A stretch of DNA of 64,000 nt from FEN-1219 sp963744305 (GCA_963744305.1 CAVUTF010000027.1:124001-188000), one strand, 5' to 3'; shown: positions 50,179-59,677, counted from the first letter of the stretch. Numbers and translations: made by a program. Notes: generated by a model not told the origin, from the sequence alone.

Positions 50179-51176
50179 CTACCGGCAGTTGTACGGCCTG
50201 ACTTCCTCGCCGGGACGCCACTCCCACTGTTTGGTGAGCGTGACGGGCGCCGTGAACGTTGCGGGTCCGTCACCGTCATCGTGTAGTCGAGCTTGCTGCC
50301 GTCGTCGTTCAAGCTGAACCGCTCCTGGATGCGCCCGTTGCTGGAGAACGGAATGCCAGAGGAGTTGAAGTGACGATAGGCGATGTCGCTGGTTTCGACG
50401 ACGAGCGTCTCGCCGTCCCAGCGGCCGGTCGAAGTTCCCAAGCGCGGCTCGCCGCGAGCGCGAGCGCTTGCCGCCGGCGTCATCGCGATGCGGCGCACGG
50501 TGTCGTATTCCTCCATCTTGAAGACGATCACGTCGCCCTCGTCGACGAATTGCACGGGGTAGGGCTGCTCCATGATGTACGGCATGCCTTTCGGCGCGCA
50601 GTTCGCAGTCGGATCGTTTGCGATCGGATCGAATGCGGCGCGTGCAGCCGCCGCCGCAGGCGTCAGCGGATGGTTGTCACCCCAGAACGCGGGCGGCCCC
50701 GTCACGTTCGTCCAAACCCGAAAGATGCCGAGATCGCCGGACGTATCCGCCGCGACCGCGCTGCGGATGTCCGTGCCGATCGTGCGTTGCGACCAGCGCG
50801 ACGGGATGCGCGCGCCGAACAAGACCTCCTGGCCGTTCGGCAGCAGCATGTTCGTGACCCACAGCACGTCGTCGCGCACGCGACCGGGGTTGCCGGCGAC
50901 CTTCACGCGGTTGCCGACGGCGACGAGATCGGCCGTGAGCCCGAACCGGCTCACGATGCTCACCGAGTTCGATTCGATGTCCCAGACGCGCTCTTGCCCG
51001 CCGGGCTCGACGCCGCGCATCTTGAAACGCACGTGCGGATTCGCCCACGCGACTTCGGTGATCACGCCCTCGGCCTCGATGATGCCGCTGCGGTCATAGA
51101 CCGAGTTGGTGGAATGGTGCGCGTCGGCGACGCTCGCCGTGAGCAGCAACGCGCCAATCGTGGCAACGACCTTCAT
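50179..51176 (-). CDS. Exported DUF6152-type protein, paralogue 1 (one frameshift)
   Basis: From ATG 51176: signal peptide LLLTASVADAHHS; the HHS motif directly after the cleavage site is typical. Residues 30-110 form an OB-like beta domain (EVAWANPHVRFKM, VWDIESNSVSIVSRFG, GNRVKVAGNPG). The C-terminal part has MEEYDTVRRIAM, GTSTGRWDGETLVVETSD and RIQERFSLNDDGSKLDYTMTV. A base change of frame near 50268 leads to ATFTAPVTLTKQWEWRPGEEVRPYNCR and a TAG at 50179. Family without known function, common next to similar genes in gammaproteobacteria. Confidence 0.75.
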
Positions 51177-51242
51177 CGAGCGACTCCTTTTGCGAGGAGT
51201 GTAGACCTTCGCCGCTAACCGGCAAAGGTTCGGCGCGTTACC

Positions 51243-52010
51243 ATGGCAGGCATGCCCAATCGGTCGCGGAGCTCAGGCGCATTCCGCAGCGCGGTGGCAC
51301 TCGTCGCCGCGACGCTCGCGGCGGTGCTCCTCCCCGCGGCGGGCTGCGCGCAGGGAAGCTACGAGCAGCAGCGGGCGCGGCTCGTCGCCGAGATCGAGGC
51401 CGGTGTCGCTCGCTCGAGCGGCTCCACGGGCCGCGAGCGTCTCGCGCCGACGGTCAGCGCCGCCATGCGCAAAGTGCCCCGTCACGAGTTCGTTCCCGTG
51501 GAGGTGCGCGCGGGCGCCTATTTGAACAGTCCGCTGCCGATCGGCGATGGGCAAACGATCTCGCAACCCTACATCGTTGCGCTGATGACCGAGCTCGCGG
51601 ACGTTCGGCCCGATGCGCGCGTGCTCGAGATCGGCACAGGCTCCGGATATCAGGCTGCGGTGCTTGCGGAAATCGCGCGCGAGGTCTACACGATCGAAAT
51701 CATCGAGACGTTGGGACAGCGCGCCGCAGAGACGTTGCGGCGGCTCGGTTACGACAACGTGCTCGTGAAGATCGGCGACGGCTACGCGGGCTGGCCGGAG
51801 GCCGCGCCGTTCGATGCGATCATCGTGACCGCAGCGCCGGAGGAAGTGCCCGAGCCACTGATCCGCCAGCTGCGCGCCGGCGGCCGACTCGTTGTGCCGG
51901 TCGGCCCCGAAGGCGCCGTCCAATCACTGCGCGTCCTGACGAAGGACGCCGAAGGCAACGTCTCGAGCAGCGACGTGCTATCCGTGAGATTCGTGCCGTT
52001 CACGCGCTGA
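51243..52010 (+). CDS. Exported protein-L-isoaspartate O-methyltransferase homologue
   Basis: 255 residues, intact. The N-terminus is a signal peptide (AVALVAATLAAVLLPAAGCAQG), possibly a lipoprotein. The methyltransferase part has the SAM motif VLEIGTGSGYQAAVLAE, the PIMT signature SPLPIGDGQTISQPYIVALMTE, and IIVTAAPEEVPEPLIRQL with GGRLVVPVG. Standard PIMTs are cytoplasmic and use SAM to repair isoaspartyl residues. An exported form would need SAM in the periplasm or a function in another compartment. I do not assign the pcm symbol for this reason. Confidence 0.82.
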   Translation: MAGMPNRSRSSGAFRSAVALVAATLAAVLLPAAGCAQGSYEQQRARLVAEIEAGVARSSGSTGRERLAPTVSAAMRKVPRHEFVPVEVRAGAYLNSPLPIGDGQTISQPYIVALMTELADVRPDARVLEIGTGSGYQAAVLAEIAREVYTIEIIETLGQRAAETLRRLGYDNVLVKIGDGYAGWPEAAPFDAIIVTAAPEEVPEPLIRQLRAGGRLVVPVGPEGAVQSLRVLTKDAEGNVSSSDVLSVRFVPFTR

Positions 52011-52164
52011 ACCGGTGCGCTCCTTGTGGGCTAGTCGCAAACGCAGAATTTTTGGGAACCGCATGCAGGGCGCGCCGCGCCTCGGTGCTGCCCTAAAAGA
52101 ATAAGACCCTGGCACGCCACTTGCTAACACTCCCGAGCACATCGTGACAAGCAAGAAGTGTGTG

Positions 52165-52737
52165 ATGTACAAGATCTGCGCAGTCGCAGGGACGCTATTT
52201 GCCTTCGCCACCAGTACGGCGTTCGCGCAAGTGGACGAGAACGACAACGCGGAAGGCTTCTATGTGGGCGGGGGCTTCGGCGACTTCTCGACGAAGATCG
52301 ACGAGCTGGACGACATCGACAACGTGGGCATCGATCTCGACGAGGACGAGGACGCGACGAAGATTTTCGCCGGCTGGCGGTTCAACCAATTCGTGGCCGC
52401 GCAAGCGGACTACTACGACTTCGGCGACTCCCGGGCGGCGTTGGGCCTTCTTCCCGTTTCATCGGAAGCGAGCGGTATCGCGCCGAGCGTCGTAGGCACG
52501 TTCCGGTCGGCCCGGTTGAGCTGTTCGCGCGCGCCGGAATCATCTTCTACGATCTGGAAGTAAACCTCGACCGAAACAACGTCATCGACGACACCGGCAA
52601 TGACCCCGTTTACTCGGTAGGCGCCGGCGTCACGTTGGTCGAGCACCTGAATCTCGAAGACGAAGTACGAGGTGATCGACATCGACGCATTCGACGAGGC
52701 GGAAGCCGTCTGGCTGAGCGCTTCCTGCGCTCTCTAA
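52165..52737 (+). CDS. Outer-membrane beta-barrel protein, OmpA-like (frameshifted)
   Basis: From ATG 52165: signal peptide TLFAFATSTAFAQ. The mature part EGFYVGGGFGDFSTKIDEL, WRFNQFVAAQADYYDFGDS, VELFARAGIIFYDLEV and YEVIDIDAFDEAEAVWLSAS shows alternating residues and aromatic girdles of an eight-strand barrel. The acidic insert DLDEDEDATK may bind Ca. Frame changes occur near 52500 and 52665, and the last strand ends in an unclear reading before a TAA at 52735. Role: outer-membrane structure or small-molecule passage. A terminator-like hairpin follows. Confidence 0.7.
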
Positions 52738-52773
52738 CCCCGGACGCCGGGACGCCTCAGCACTATTGGCCTC

Positions 52774-52810
52774 GCGGCGCGCCCTGACTGGGTGCGCCGC
52801 CTTCTTCGCC
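52774..52810 (+). terminator. Intrinsic-like terminator after the OMP gene
   Basis: Eleven-base stem GCGGCGCGCCC / GGGTGCGCCGC (one G-T pair) with loop TGACT at 52774-52800, followed by CTTCTT. A short pyrimidine tract makes termination plausible in a GC-rich genome. Confidence 0.55.
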
Positions 52811-52876
52811 TAGGGACATGGCGCCGTTACCTGCGGCACAATAGCGCGAGTTCCATCGTACAAGGTGTAAATTGCC

Positions 52877-53900
52877 ATGCCGCGTCTCGCCGTGTTGCTC
52901 GTCCTCGTCGCCATCGCGGGGCTCGCCCGCGCACACCACAGTCAAGTTGGCATCTTCGATTCGAGCGAGACGGTCGAGGTCACCGGCGTCATCAAGTCAG
53001 TGTCGTGGCGCAATCCGCACGGACAAATCATCCTCGAGGCGCCCGACACTTCGGGCAAAGTGGTCGAGTGGGACGTGGAGACGGCGTCGATCAGCATCCT
53101 GCGCAACCGCGGCGTCGAGGCGAGCTCCATCGTTGTCGGCGAGCGCGTGACGATCGCGGGGGCGCCGTCGCAACGCGACCGACCCGAGCTTCTCGCGCGC
53201 AGCGTGCTCTTGCCGACCGACTACGAATTCACGTTCGGCGACACGAACGCGCATTTCGCAGCCAGGAAGGCTGGGCAGGATCGTCGGACGCACGGTGATT
53301 CAAGGCGACGTCGAGGCCGCTCGCGCCAAAGCCGATGGCTTGTTCCGCGTCTGGAGCACGATCATGAGCGACCCGGCCGCGTTCCCGATGTTCAAAGGCG
53401 GCTATCCGCTCACCGCAGCGGGCAAAGCGGGACTCGCGCAGTGGAATCCGCGGGACAACTCGCTGTTGAGATGCGGCACGAAGGGCACGCCGCTGATCAT
53501 GATCTCGCCGCTGCCGATGGAGTTCACGCACCAGGGCGAGGATATCTTGCTCTCCATCGAGGAGTACGACACGCGCCGACTCATCCACATGTCGCCGAAC
53601 GCAGTTGCTCCAGACGAGCACACTTTGCTCGGCTTCTCCCGGGGCCACTGGGACGGCACGACACTCGTCGTCGAGACGGATCACATCGCCGCCGGTTACT
53701 TCGATCACGAGGGCACGCTGATGAGCGATCAGATCAAGGTCGTCGAGCGTTTCACGCCGAACGCCGACTACACGCGTGTCGATTACCGTCTCACCACGAC
53801 GGATCCGGTGAATTTCGAGCGGCCGTTCGACCTCACGCGGTACTTCGTTTGGAAGCCGGAAAACACCGTGCACCCATACGAGTGCCTCGATAGGTTCTAA
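52877..53900 (+). CDS. Exported DUF6152-type protein, paralogue 2 (one frameshift)
   Basis: Same family as the gene ending at 50179. Signal peptide VLLVLVAIAGLARAHHS, then VTGVIKSVSWRNPHGQIILE and VVEWDVETASISILRNRG. The frame changes near 53270 and continues GDVEAARAKADGLFRVWSTIMSDP, SIEEYDTRRLIHMS, GHWDGTTLVVETDH, YFVWKPENTVHPYECLDRF. About 340 residues. The conserved WDG-T-LVVET block is also seen in the partial gene at the right edge. Confidence 0.76.
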
Positions 53901-54163
53901 TCGCCGCGCGCGAAGCGCGCCTTCGTCGCCCTGGCCGTCGTGCAGCGAGGTACTCCGCGCGCGATCGTCAAGCGCGCGGACAAACCAGCGAGACCGTCAG
54001 GCGGCGTGACAACCGCTGGAGATTGTCCGCCTGCTTGACGACGTTCGGCGCAGGGTATGCAAACACCTGTCAGGCCGTCGCGCTCAGTTCCAAGCGTCGC
54101 TGTCGAATTCCTTCGCCGTCGAACGACCATAGACAGGAAGCCAGCAATCATGGAGATCGCCCG

Positions 54164-54541
54164 ATGAAGTACCTGTGTCTTGCCTACGAGGAAGAAGCGA
54201 AGCTCGCCGGCCTGTCGCGAGGCGAATGGGATTCGCTGCGCACGGAGACGCTCGACTACGTGGAGAACCTGCGCCGCGGCGGCCGGTTGATCCTTGCGGA
54301 GCCGCTGCAGAGCGCGCGCACCGCCGTGACCGTGCGCGTCCGGGACCAGCGGGTCGCGACCACGGACGGGCCGTTCGCAGAGACGAAAGAGCAGCTCGGC
54401 GGCTTCTTCTTGATCGAGGCGCGCGATCTGAACGACGCCATCCAGGTCGCAGCGAAGTGGCCGTCCGCGCGGTTGGGCACCATCGAGGTGCGGCCTCTCG
54501 AGGCCGGGCTGCCGCAGGACGCGCGCTACGCGTCCGCGTGA
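54164..54541 (+). CDS. YciI-like (DGPF) protein
   Basis: 125 residues from ATG 54164. DGPFAETKEQLGGFFLIEARDLNDAI is the hallmark of the DGPF branch of the YCII superfamily, and the protein starts MKYLCLAYEEE. These dimeric alpha/beta-barrel proteins are often encoded next to ECF sigma factors of a special group; no such sigma gene is adjacent here. Enzymatic role unproven. Intact. It is preceded by about 260 bases without a supported gene. Confidence 0.85.
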   Translation: MKYLCLAYEEEAKLAGLSRGEWDSLRTETLDYVENLRRGGRLILAEPLQSARTAVTVRVRDQRVATTDGPFAETKEQLGGFFLIEARDLNDAIQVAAKWPSARLGTIEVRPLEAGLPQDARYASA

Positions 54542-54570
54542 TCAGCACGTGCGGTGCCACCGAGAGGTGG

Positions 54571-54996
54571 TCAGCCGAGCACGATCAGCGAGTTCAAATA
54601 CGCGAGCAGTGAGCCCACGAGCAACGACGCGAGGCCGGCCGCGCCGCCCCAGCGCGCGATGATGGGGCTGCGATCGATGCAGAACGTGACGGGCGCTTCG
54701 GGCAGCGTGGCGACCACCACCGCGACGCGCAGGCACAGCGCCGCGCGCGGCCAACGGTGGCTCCACGCGCGCAGCTCGGGATGGGCGAGGATTACCGAGG
54801 CAATCGTCTGCTCGTTGCCGAGCATCGCGCGCGCCAATACTTCCGCCTCCTCGCGAGACAGGCCTGCGGCGAGCGCGTCTGTTTCGAGATCCTCGTAGTG
54901 CTCGCTGAGCTCGAGCAGCGTCCGCTGCACGTAGAACGGCGCGATGCCGCCGCGCTCGAGCGCCGATCGCAGGTTCGCGAACACCGGGCTAGGCAT
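54571..54996 (-). CDS. HAAS/DUF1700-like membrane protein partner of PadR
   Basis: 141 residues: residues 1-70 are helical (RSALERGGIAPFYVQRTLLELSEHYEDLETDALAAGLSREEAEVLARAMLGNE), similar to the HAAS signalling domain found downstream of PadR regulators. Two membrane helices follow (LCLRVAVVVATLPEAPV and LASLLVGSLLAYLNSLIVL). The gene overlaps the PadR stop by eight bases. Such proteins are thought to act with the PadR regulator. Intact. Confidence 0.72.
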   Translation of the reverse strand: MPSPVFANLRSALERGGIAPFYVQRTLLELSEHYEDLETDALAAGLSREEAEVLARAMLGNEQTIASVILAHPELRAWSHRWPRAALCLRVAVVVATLPEAPVTFCIDRSPIIARWGGAAGLASLLVGSLLAYLNSLIVLG

Positions 54997-55327
54997 GCTC
55001 CGGATCTCCGAGAGCGGAATTCACTCCCGAGCTCACACGCCTCCATTCATCGCTCAGGTGACCGAGCCGCCGCTGTCCTTTGGGCGTTACCGTGTAATAC
55101 ACGCGCGTGCGGCCGTTGACGCTCTTGCGCCTAGCCTTCAACGCGCCGCTTTCCTCGAGCCAGTGCAGCACGGGATAGATCACGCCTTCGCCGAGACCGA
55201 TGGCCTCGCCCGTCACGAGCCGCACGGCCTTCACGATCTCATAGCCGTACATCTCGCGGGCCGCGAGCAGACGCAGCACGAGCAACTCGGGCACTCCGCT
55301 CATGAAAGGAGGATTGGTTTGGCCCAT
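54989..55327 (-). CDS. PadR-family transcriptional regulator
   Basis: 112 residues. The winged helix ELLVLRLLAAREMYGYEIVKAV, GEGVIYPVLHWLEESGALKARRKSVNGRTRVYYTVTPKGQRRL is a standard PadR domain. The C-terminal helix for dimerisation is short. PadR proteins repress target genes and are released by ligands such as phenolic compounds or antibiotics; the effector here is unknown. First gene of a two-gene operon with the HAAS protein. Confidence 0.88.
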   Translation of the reverse strand: MGQTNPPFMSGVPELLVLRLLAAREMYGYEIVKAVRLVTGEAIGLGEGVIYPVLHWLEESGALKARRKSVNGRTRVYYTVTPKGQRRLGHLSDEWRRVSSGVNSALGDPEHA

Positions 55328-55375
55328 GGTGAGGATGCTACTCCGATAGTGCGTGAGTGGATGGCTCGACGAGAC

Positions 55376-55981
55376 TTAATCCTCTTCGAGGTCGAACCGA
55401 ATGATCGTCTGCAGACCGACGCGCTCCGTCGCGACGCCTCCCTGAACGCGTGGCTGGTAGCGCCAACGCGCGATCGCCTTCAGCGCGGCGTCGTCGAATA
55501 TCTTCGGCGGCTGTGCGGCGACGACGGACGCGTCCCTCACCGATCCGGTGGTCGTAATCGAGAATTGCACCAGCACCCAGCCTTCGATGTTGCCGGCCAC
55601 CGCTCGGGGCGGATAGTCGGGCGAGATCCTGACGAGCGGCACCGCTTCGCGGTCCGAGCCGGGCGCAAGGTCGCCTCGAATGACTACGCCTGTGTCGACG
55701 TCCGGCGGCACGAACGCGGTTCCGCCGCCGACATCGCCGCGGTCGCCGCCGCCGAAACGCGGTCCCTCGGGTACGAAGACAGGCGGCTTTCGTTCCACCT
55801 TGGGATCACGCTTGTAGACCGGCGGCGTCGGCACGCGCGGGATCGTGAAAATGACCGGTATCGGTTTGAAGACGGGATCGATGCTCGCCGGCGCAGCAAC
55901 GAACATCCAAAGCACGTAGAAGAGGGAGAGGCTCAAGAAACCGCCCGAGCTGACCGCGAACGGAACTCTAAGCGCTGTCAT
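55376..55981 (-). CDS. TonB-family energy transducer
   Basis: 201 residues. ATG 55981 has GGAGGACG upstream. One N-terminal helix (SGGFLSLSLFYVLWMFVAAP), a Pro-rich spacer (PTPPVYKRDPKVERKPPVF) and a C-terminal TonB domain: VPLVRISPDYPPRAVAGNIEGWVLVQFSITTTGSVRD, FDDAALKAIARWRYQPR. It would couple the proton motive force to an outer-membrane receptor, perhaps the receptor at 43-45 kb. No exbB/exbD genes are adjacent. Intact. Confidence 0.88.
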   Translation of the reverse strand: MTALRVPFAVSSGGFLSLSLFYVLWMFVAAPASIDPVFKPIPVIFTIPRVPTPPVYKRDPKVERKPPVFVPEGPRFGGGDRGDVGGGTAFVPPDVDTGVVIRGDLAPGSDREAVPLVRISPDYPPRAVAGNIEGWVLVQFSITTTGSVRDASVVAAQPPKIFDDAALKAIARWRYQPRVQGGVATERVGLQTIIRFDLEED

Positions 55982-56111
55982 GACGACGTCCTCCGTTTCA
56001 GCAACCGCCGCCGACGGATCGGCGGCTAACGATGCTGCGAAAAGGAACCGCCTAGGACGTCTCTGAGATTACCTCGCGGTTAAAGGTATGGCAAGTATCG
56101 GTGTCAGGCTC

Positions 56112-56136
56112 GGGGTCAGGCACGGTGCCTGACCCC
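56112..56136. repeat. Long perfect palindrome, REP-like element
   Basis: GGGGTCAGGCAC then G then GTGCCTGACCCC: a 12-base perfect stem. It begins five bases after the stop of the NHL propeller gene. Just to the left is TGTCAGGCTCGGGGTCAGG, a partial second copy. Such GGGGTCAGGC/GTGTCAGGC palindromes occur as dispersed REP-type elements in many proteobacterial genomes, often with tyrosine transposases of the RAYT class; no such transposase gene is in the window. Confidence 0.6.
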
Positions 56137-56141
56137 AGCCG

Positions 56142-57191
56142 CTATTGGCGCACGCGCACGTATTTTTGCAGCTTGCGCGGGCGCGGCTCGCCCGCGTAGA
56201 TGTTGCCGGCGCTATCGACCGCGGCGAACTCCGCGCCATTGCCGGCCGGGTCGCGCGGATCGCCCCACGGGTAAAGAATGAACGAATCGATCCAGCCTTT
56301 TTCCGCGTCCCCGATCCGAATGCCCATCTCCCAGCCAGGGTTTTGCAGGTCATCGGACTCGGAGTCCGCGACGTAAATCCGATCGTTGCGGTCGAAGAAG
56401 ATGCCGCTCGGCCGGCCGAACTGCGTCCACGTCGCGAGATGCATGCCTTCCTGGTCGAAGATTTGAACGCGGTTGTTCGAGCGATCGGCGACGAATACGC
56501 GGCCGCGCGAGTCGATCGCGATCGCATGCAGCGTACGGAACTCGCCCGGGGCGTAGCCGGTGCGACCCCACGCCTTGATGAACTTGCCGTCGCGCGAGAA
56601 CTTCACGACTCTGTTATTCGTCTCGTCGCCGTGCCCGTCGGCGACGAACACGTCGCCGTTCTGCGCGACGACGACGTCGCTCGGCGAGTTGAAGTGCGTG
56701 TTGTCGTTGCCCGGAGTGCCGGCGGTGCCGAGTCTCATCAGCACCTCGCCGCGCGGGCTGAACTTGACGACTTGATGGCCGCGGCGTTTCGCGTCGTTCG
56801 TCGTGCGCTCGACGGTAGCCGCATCGGTCACCCAGACGTTGCCTTGTGCGTCGATGTCGATGCCGTGCGGCCAGATGAACATCCCGCCGCCGAAGCTCGC
56901 AACGGCGTTGCCGTCCGGAGCGAACTTCACGATCACGTCGAGATCGGAATCGAGACACTCGTAGCCGAATTTGTCGGCGCCGGCCTCGCAGCGCAGCACC
57001 GCCCAGATGTGCTGCCCATCGGGATCCACATCCACGTCGCCGACGGCGCCGATTTGTCTGCCGCCCGGCAGCTTGGCCCACCCATCGACGGCGCGATACG
57101 GATTCGGCAGGGCCTGGGACAGCGCGGTACCGGACGTACCGAGGCCGAGCAGCGTGAATGCGAGCGCGACTACGAAGCGATTGTTGGACAT
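56142..57191 (-). CDS. Exported NHL-repeat six-bladed propeller protein
   Basis: Start ATG 57191 with ACGAGG upstream; the longer reading to 57212 has no ribosome site. Signal peptide LLGLGTSGTALSQ. Six NHL repeats: QGNVWVTDA, NGDVFVADGHGDETNNRVVKF, RGRVFVADRSNNRVQIF, NDRIYVADSESDD and AGNIYAGEPRPRKLQKYV. The layout resembles peptidyl-alpha-hydroxyglycine alpha-amidating lyase-like proteins. Catalytic residues cannot be verified. Intact, 349 residues. A related propeller is encoded at 61.7-62.9 kb on the other strand. Confidence 0.8.
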   Translation of the reverse strand: MSNNRFVVALAFTLLGLGTSGTALSQALPNPYRAVDGWAKLPGGRQIGAVGDVDVDPDGQHIWAVLRCEAGADKFGYECLDSDLDVIVKFAPDGNAVASFGGGMFIWPHGIDIDAQGNVWVTDAATVERTTNDAKRRGHQVVKFSPRGEVLMRLGTAGTPGNDNTHFNSPSDVVVAQNGDVFVADGHGDETNNRVVKFSRDGKFIKAWGRTGYAPGEFRTLHAIAIDSRGRVFVADRSNNRVQIFDQEGMHLATWTQFGRPSGIFFDRNDRIYVADSESDDLQNPGWEMGIRIGDAEKGWIDSFILYPWGDPRDPAGNGAEFAAVDSAGNIYAGEPRPRKLQKYVRVRQ

Positions 57192-57307
57192 GTTTTTACC
57201 TCGTAAGAGCAAGCGGCCGGAACGGCGAGGTATTCTAGCGCCAGCGGCCTCGACGAGGCATGTTGCGTGTATTCTGACGACTCGCGGCGGGTGAAGCGGG
57301 AGGGCGC

Positions 57308-58120
57308 ATGAGGAATGGCTCGAGTCGAGCGGCGGTGCACGCGGCGGTGATGGTCCTGTCGCTGCTCGCGACGGGCGCCGCGTACGCGCAGACCGTGATG
57401 ATCACGGGCGCCAATTCGGGTATCGGTCTGGAGTTCGCGAAGCAGTATGCGGCGAAGGGCTGGGACGTCATTGCGACCCATCGCCGCGACGAGATTCCGG
57501 AAACCCTGCGCGAGCTGATCGCGCAACATCCGAACGTGCGCGCCGAGCGAATGGACGTCACGAGCCGCGAAGAGATCTACGCGCTCGCGGCGAAGCTCAA
57601 AGGCGAGCCGATCGACATCCTGCTCAACAACGCCGGACTGTTTCTGCTCGGAGCGGACTGGCACGAGAATGCGGAAGGCGAAGGCCAGGCGTTCGGCACG
57701 TTCGATTGGGAGCAGTTCGATGCGTTTGTCGCGACCAACATCCGCGGACCGATGATGGTCACCGAAGCGTTCATCGAGCACGTGAAGGCGAGCGAGCAGA
57801 AAAAGATCATCAACATCTCTTCCGAGAACGGCCGCGTCACCGGCGATCCGCTTTGTTGCGGGCTGTATTGGTACCGCATGAGCAAGGCCGCGCTGAACAA
57901 GCTCATGCGGCAGCTCTCCGTCGAGCTGCGGCGCGTTGGCGTCACGGTAGTGCTGTTCGACCCCGGCCCGACGCGTGTCGAGAAGCAAGCGAATTTCGAT
58001 TTCCCGGGCATGGTCGAGACGGCGGTGACGGTGCGCGCAATGATCGCCACCACCGAGAAGCTCGGGCTTTCCGACAGCGGCCGTTTCGTGTTCAGCGACG
58101 GCCGTGATTCGCCGTTGTGA
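57308..58120 (+). CDS. Short-chain dehydrogenase/reductase with signal peptide
   Basis: 270 residues, intact. Residues 1-27 are a Sec signal peptide (VMVLSLLATGAAYAQ). The SDR core follows directly: TVMITGANSGIGLEFAKQYA (cofactor-binding TGxxxGIG), DILLNNAGLFLLG, the catalytic Ser in IINISSENGRV and YxxxK in YWYRMSKAALNKL. A further LFDPGPTRVE is typical of the family. NAD(P) is normally cytoplasmic, so export is odd; the enzyme may be Tat-independent with an unknown cofactor supply, or the leader may act as a membrane anchor. Confidence 0.85.
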   Translation: MRNGSSRAAVHAAVMVLSLLATGAAYAQTVMITGANSGIGLEFAKQYAAKGWDVIATHRRDEIPETLRELIAQHPNVRAERMDVTSREEIYALAAKLKGEPIDILLNNAGLFLLGADWHENAEGEGQAFGTFDWEQFDAFVATNIRGPMMVTEAFIEHVKASEQKKIINISSENGRVTGDPLCCGLYWYRMSKAALNKLMRQLSVELRRVGVTVVLFDPGPTRVEKQANFDFPGMVETAVTVRAMIATTEKLGLSDSGRFVFSDGRDSPL

Positions 58121-58150
58121 GCCGCGCGGCCGCCTTCCCGCGGCGGCCAA

Positions 58151-58623
58151 TCACTCGTTTGCGGTTGCCGCCATCGCGCGCGTGAGCGCCCAGGAGCCGT
58201 CCGCCTTGCGCTGATAGATATGCAGGTAAGTGCCCGCAAGGTCGCGGCGCGCGCCGTCTCCCTGCCGCGGCGTCAACGTCATCGTGAACGAGCCGCGCTG
58301 AAACGCGAGGTCCCCGTCGACGACCGTCTCATCGGGCAGCCATTGCTCTTGATCGTGCCATTGCTCGAGAAACCGCTGGTTCGAGGCCTCGAGCCGTTCC
58401 TTGCCCGCGATTGGATTGCCGCCGATGATCGCGACGTAGCTCGCATCCGTGAGCTCGTTGAGCCTTGCCCAGTCGCCCGCATTCAGCGCACCGAGAATCC
58501 GTTCGTTCACGCCGGCGATGGCCGCGACGTCCGCGTCGCGATCGGCGGGAGTCGCCGGCCCGCGCTCACGCAGGCTGCGAGCAACGCGCAAACGGTGAAC
58601 GCGGCGATGCGATCTGTCTGCAT
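58151..58623 (-). CDS. SnoaL/DUF4440-like lipoprotein (one frameshift)
   Basis: From ATG 58623 a lipoprotein signal (FTVCALLAACVSAG). One frame change near 58555 leads to DADVAAIAGVNERILGALNAGDWARLNELTD, followed by SYVAIIGGNPIAGKERLEAS, a NTF2-like (SnoaL/DUF4440) cone fold, ending LTRAMAATANE. About 157 residues. NTF2-like domains bind small molecules or form dimers; no active-site residue is apparent. The reading after the shift is well conserved. Confidence 0.68.
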
Positions 58624-58707
58624 GGCGGGGTGCTCCGGAGGAGTGCAAGTCCGGCGCCGATTTCAGCACGTGCCAACGTGCGCCGCAAACGCGGATTGGC
58701 GCCGCTT

Positions 58708-59455
58708 TTAGCCGCGCGGCGCGCGCCAGCCGTTGCTGCGCGCCTCGTCTTCCGAACAGAACCAGCGTTCACCGTTCGACGGGTCGATCTTCGTCGACTC
58801 GTACGACGTGCGAGCCGGGGACGTGATAGATGCGCTCGCCCTCGTAATTGATGTTGCCTTTGATGAGGCACGATCCGCGATTCTCATTGCGCGGCGCCGG
58901 GTTCTCGGCGCGTTGCGCGAACGGGCGTTCCGCGGGCGGGTTCTTGCGCCAAACCCACGGCGGCATGAAGTCGTCCTTCCACAGACCGCGCCGCGCGCTC
59001 CGCGCCGCCGCTTCCTCGTCGACATACTCGTCGCCGTACTGGCGGTAAGCGAGCGCAAGCCCCGCCGACACCATCTCCGCCGCGAGATCCGCTGCACCGC
59101 TGTGGCACACCGCGACGGTGCGGCCGTACGAATCGGTACCCGTCTTCTCGCAGACGATCGGGTGTGCGCCCACGAGCTCTCGTAGTTTCTTTGTCGCCAC
59201 CTCGCCGCATTTCCAAATCGCCGTCGGTCGCCCGCAGGTCTGCAACGCTTCTGGCGCATCGATCGCATTGAGGCGGATCCGAGTCCCGTCCATCTCGAGC
59301 GAGTCGCCGTCGGTTACTGTCGCCGTTCCGGAAAGCGTCTGGTGCGCAGCGTGCGTCTCGCGCGCCGTTCCGCCAGGGGTCTCGCGCGATTCCGAATAGC
59401 GCGCGGTACCCAACGCGGCGAGCCCGAGCAAGCCGAGAAACACGACGTTTCGCAT
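58708..59455 (-). CDS. Exported thermonuclease (SNase)-family protein (one frameshift)
   Basis: From ATG 59455: hydrophobic signal VVFLGLLGLAALG. The SNase OB-fold: VTDGDSLEMDGTRIRLNAIDAPE (with the catalytic-type Asp and Arg), GEVATKKLRELVG, GRTVAVCHSGAADLAAEMVSAGLALAYRQY. The C-terminal addition ENRGSCLIKGNINYEGERIYHVPGS, then after a frame change near 58815 YESTKIDPSNGERWFCSEDEARSNGWRAPRG, is the cysteine-containing tail seen in many exported thermonucleases. It would degrade extracellular DNA or RNA. About 249 residues in total. Confidence 0.82.
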
Positions 59456-59648
59456 AGTTTCACGCCGAAGGACGACAACGCGTGATAGAGCCCGGCGCGT
59501 GCGTTGTCAACGACCGCCGCAGAAATCTGCGACCCTGGCGATCGCGCGGCTACGATGGTGTCGTTATGTCCAAGAAATGACGGTTGCCGCGTGCCGCGCG
59601 TGCACGGGATGCTTCCACGACGTCGTCATCATTCTCGACTGGTAACGA

Positions 59649-59677
59649 TTGACGATACTAACGCAGCGCATTACCTT
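59649..59677 (+). promoter_or_regulatory. Predicted promoter of higBA
   Basis: TTGACG at 59649-59654 and TACCTT at 59672-59677, spaced 17 bases, precede the higB start by six bases. HigA proteins usually bind the promoter of their own operon. Confidence 0.4.

Noticed and set aside
53901..54163. Minus-strand small protein gene at 53897-54151
   Set aside because: No ribosome site, no fold, and Arg-rich composition typical of non-coding GC-rich DNA.
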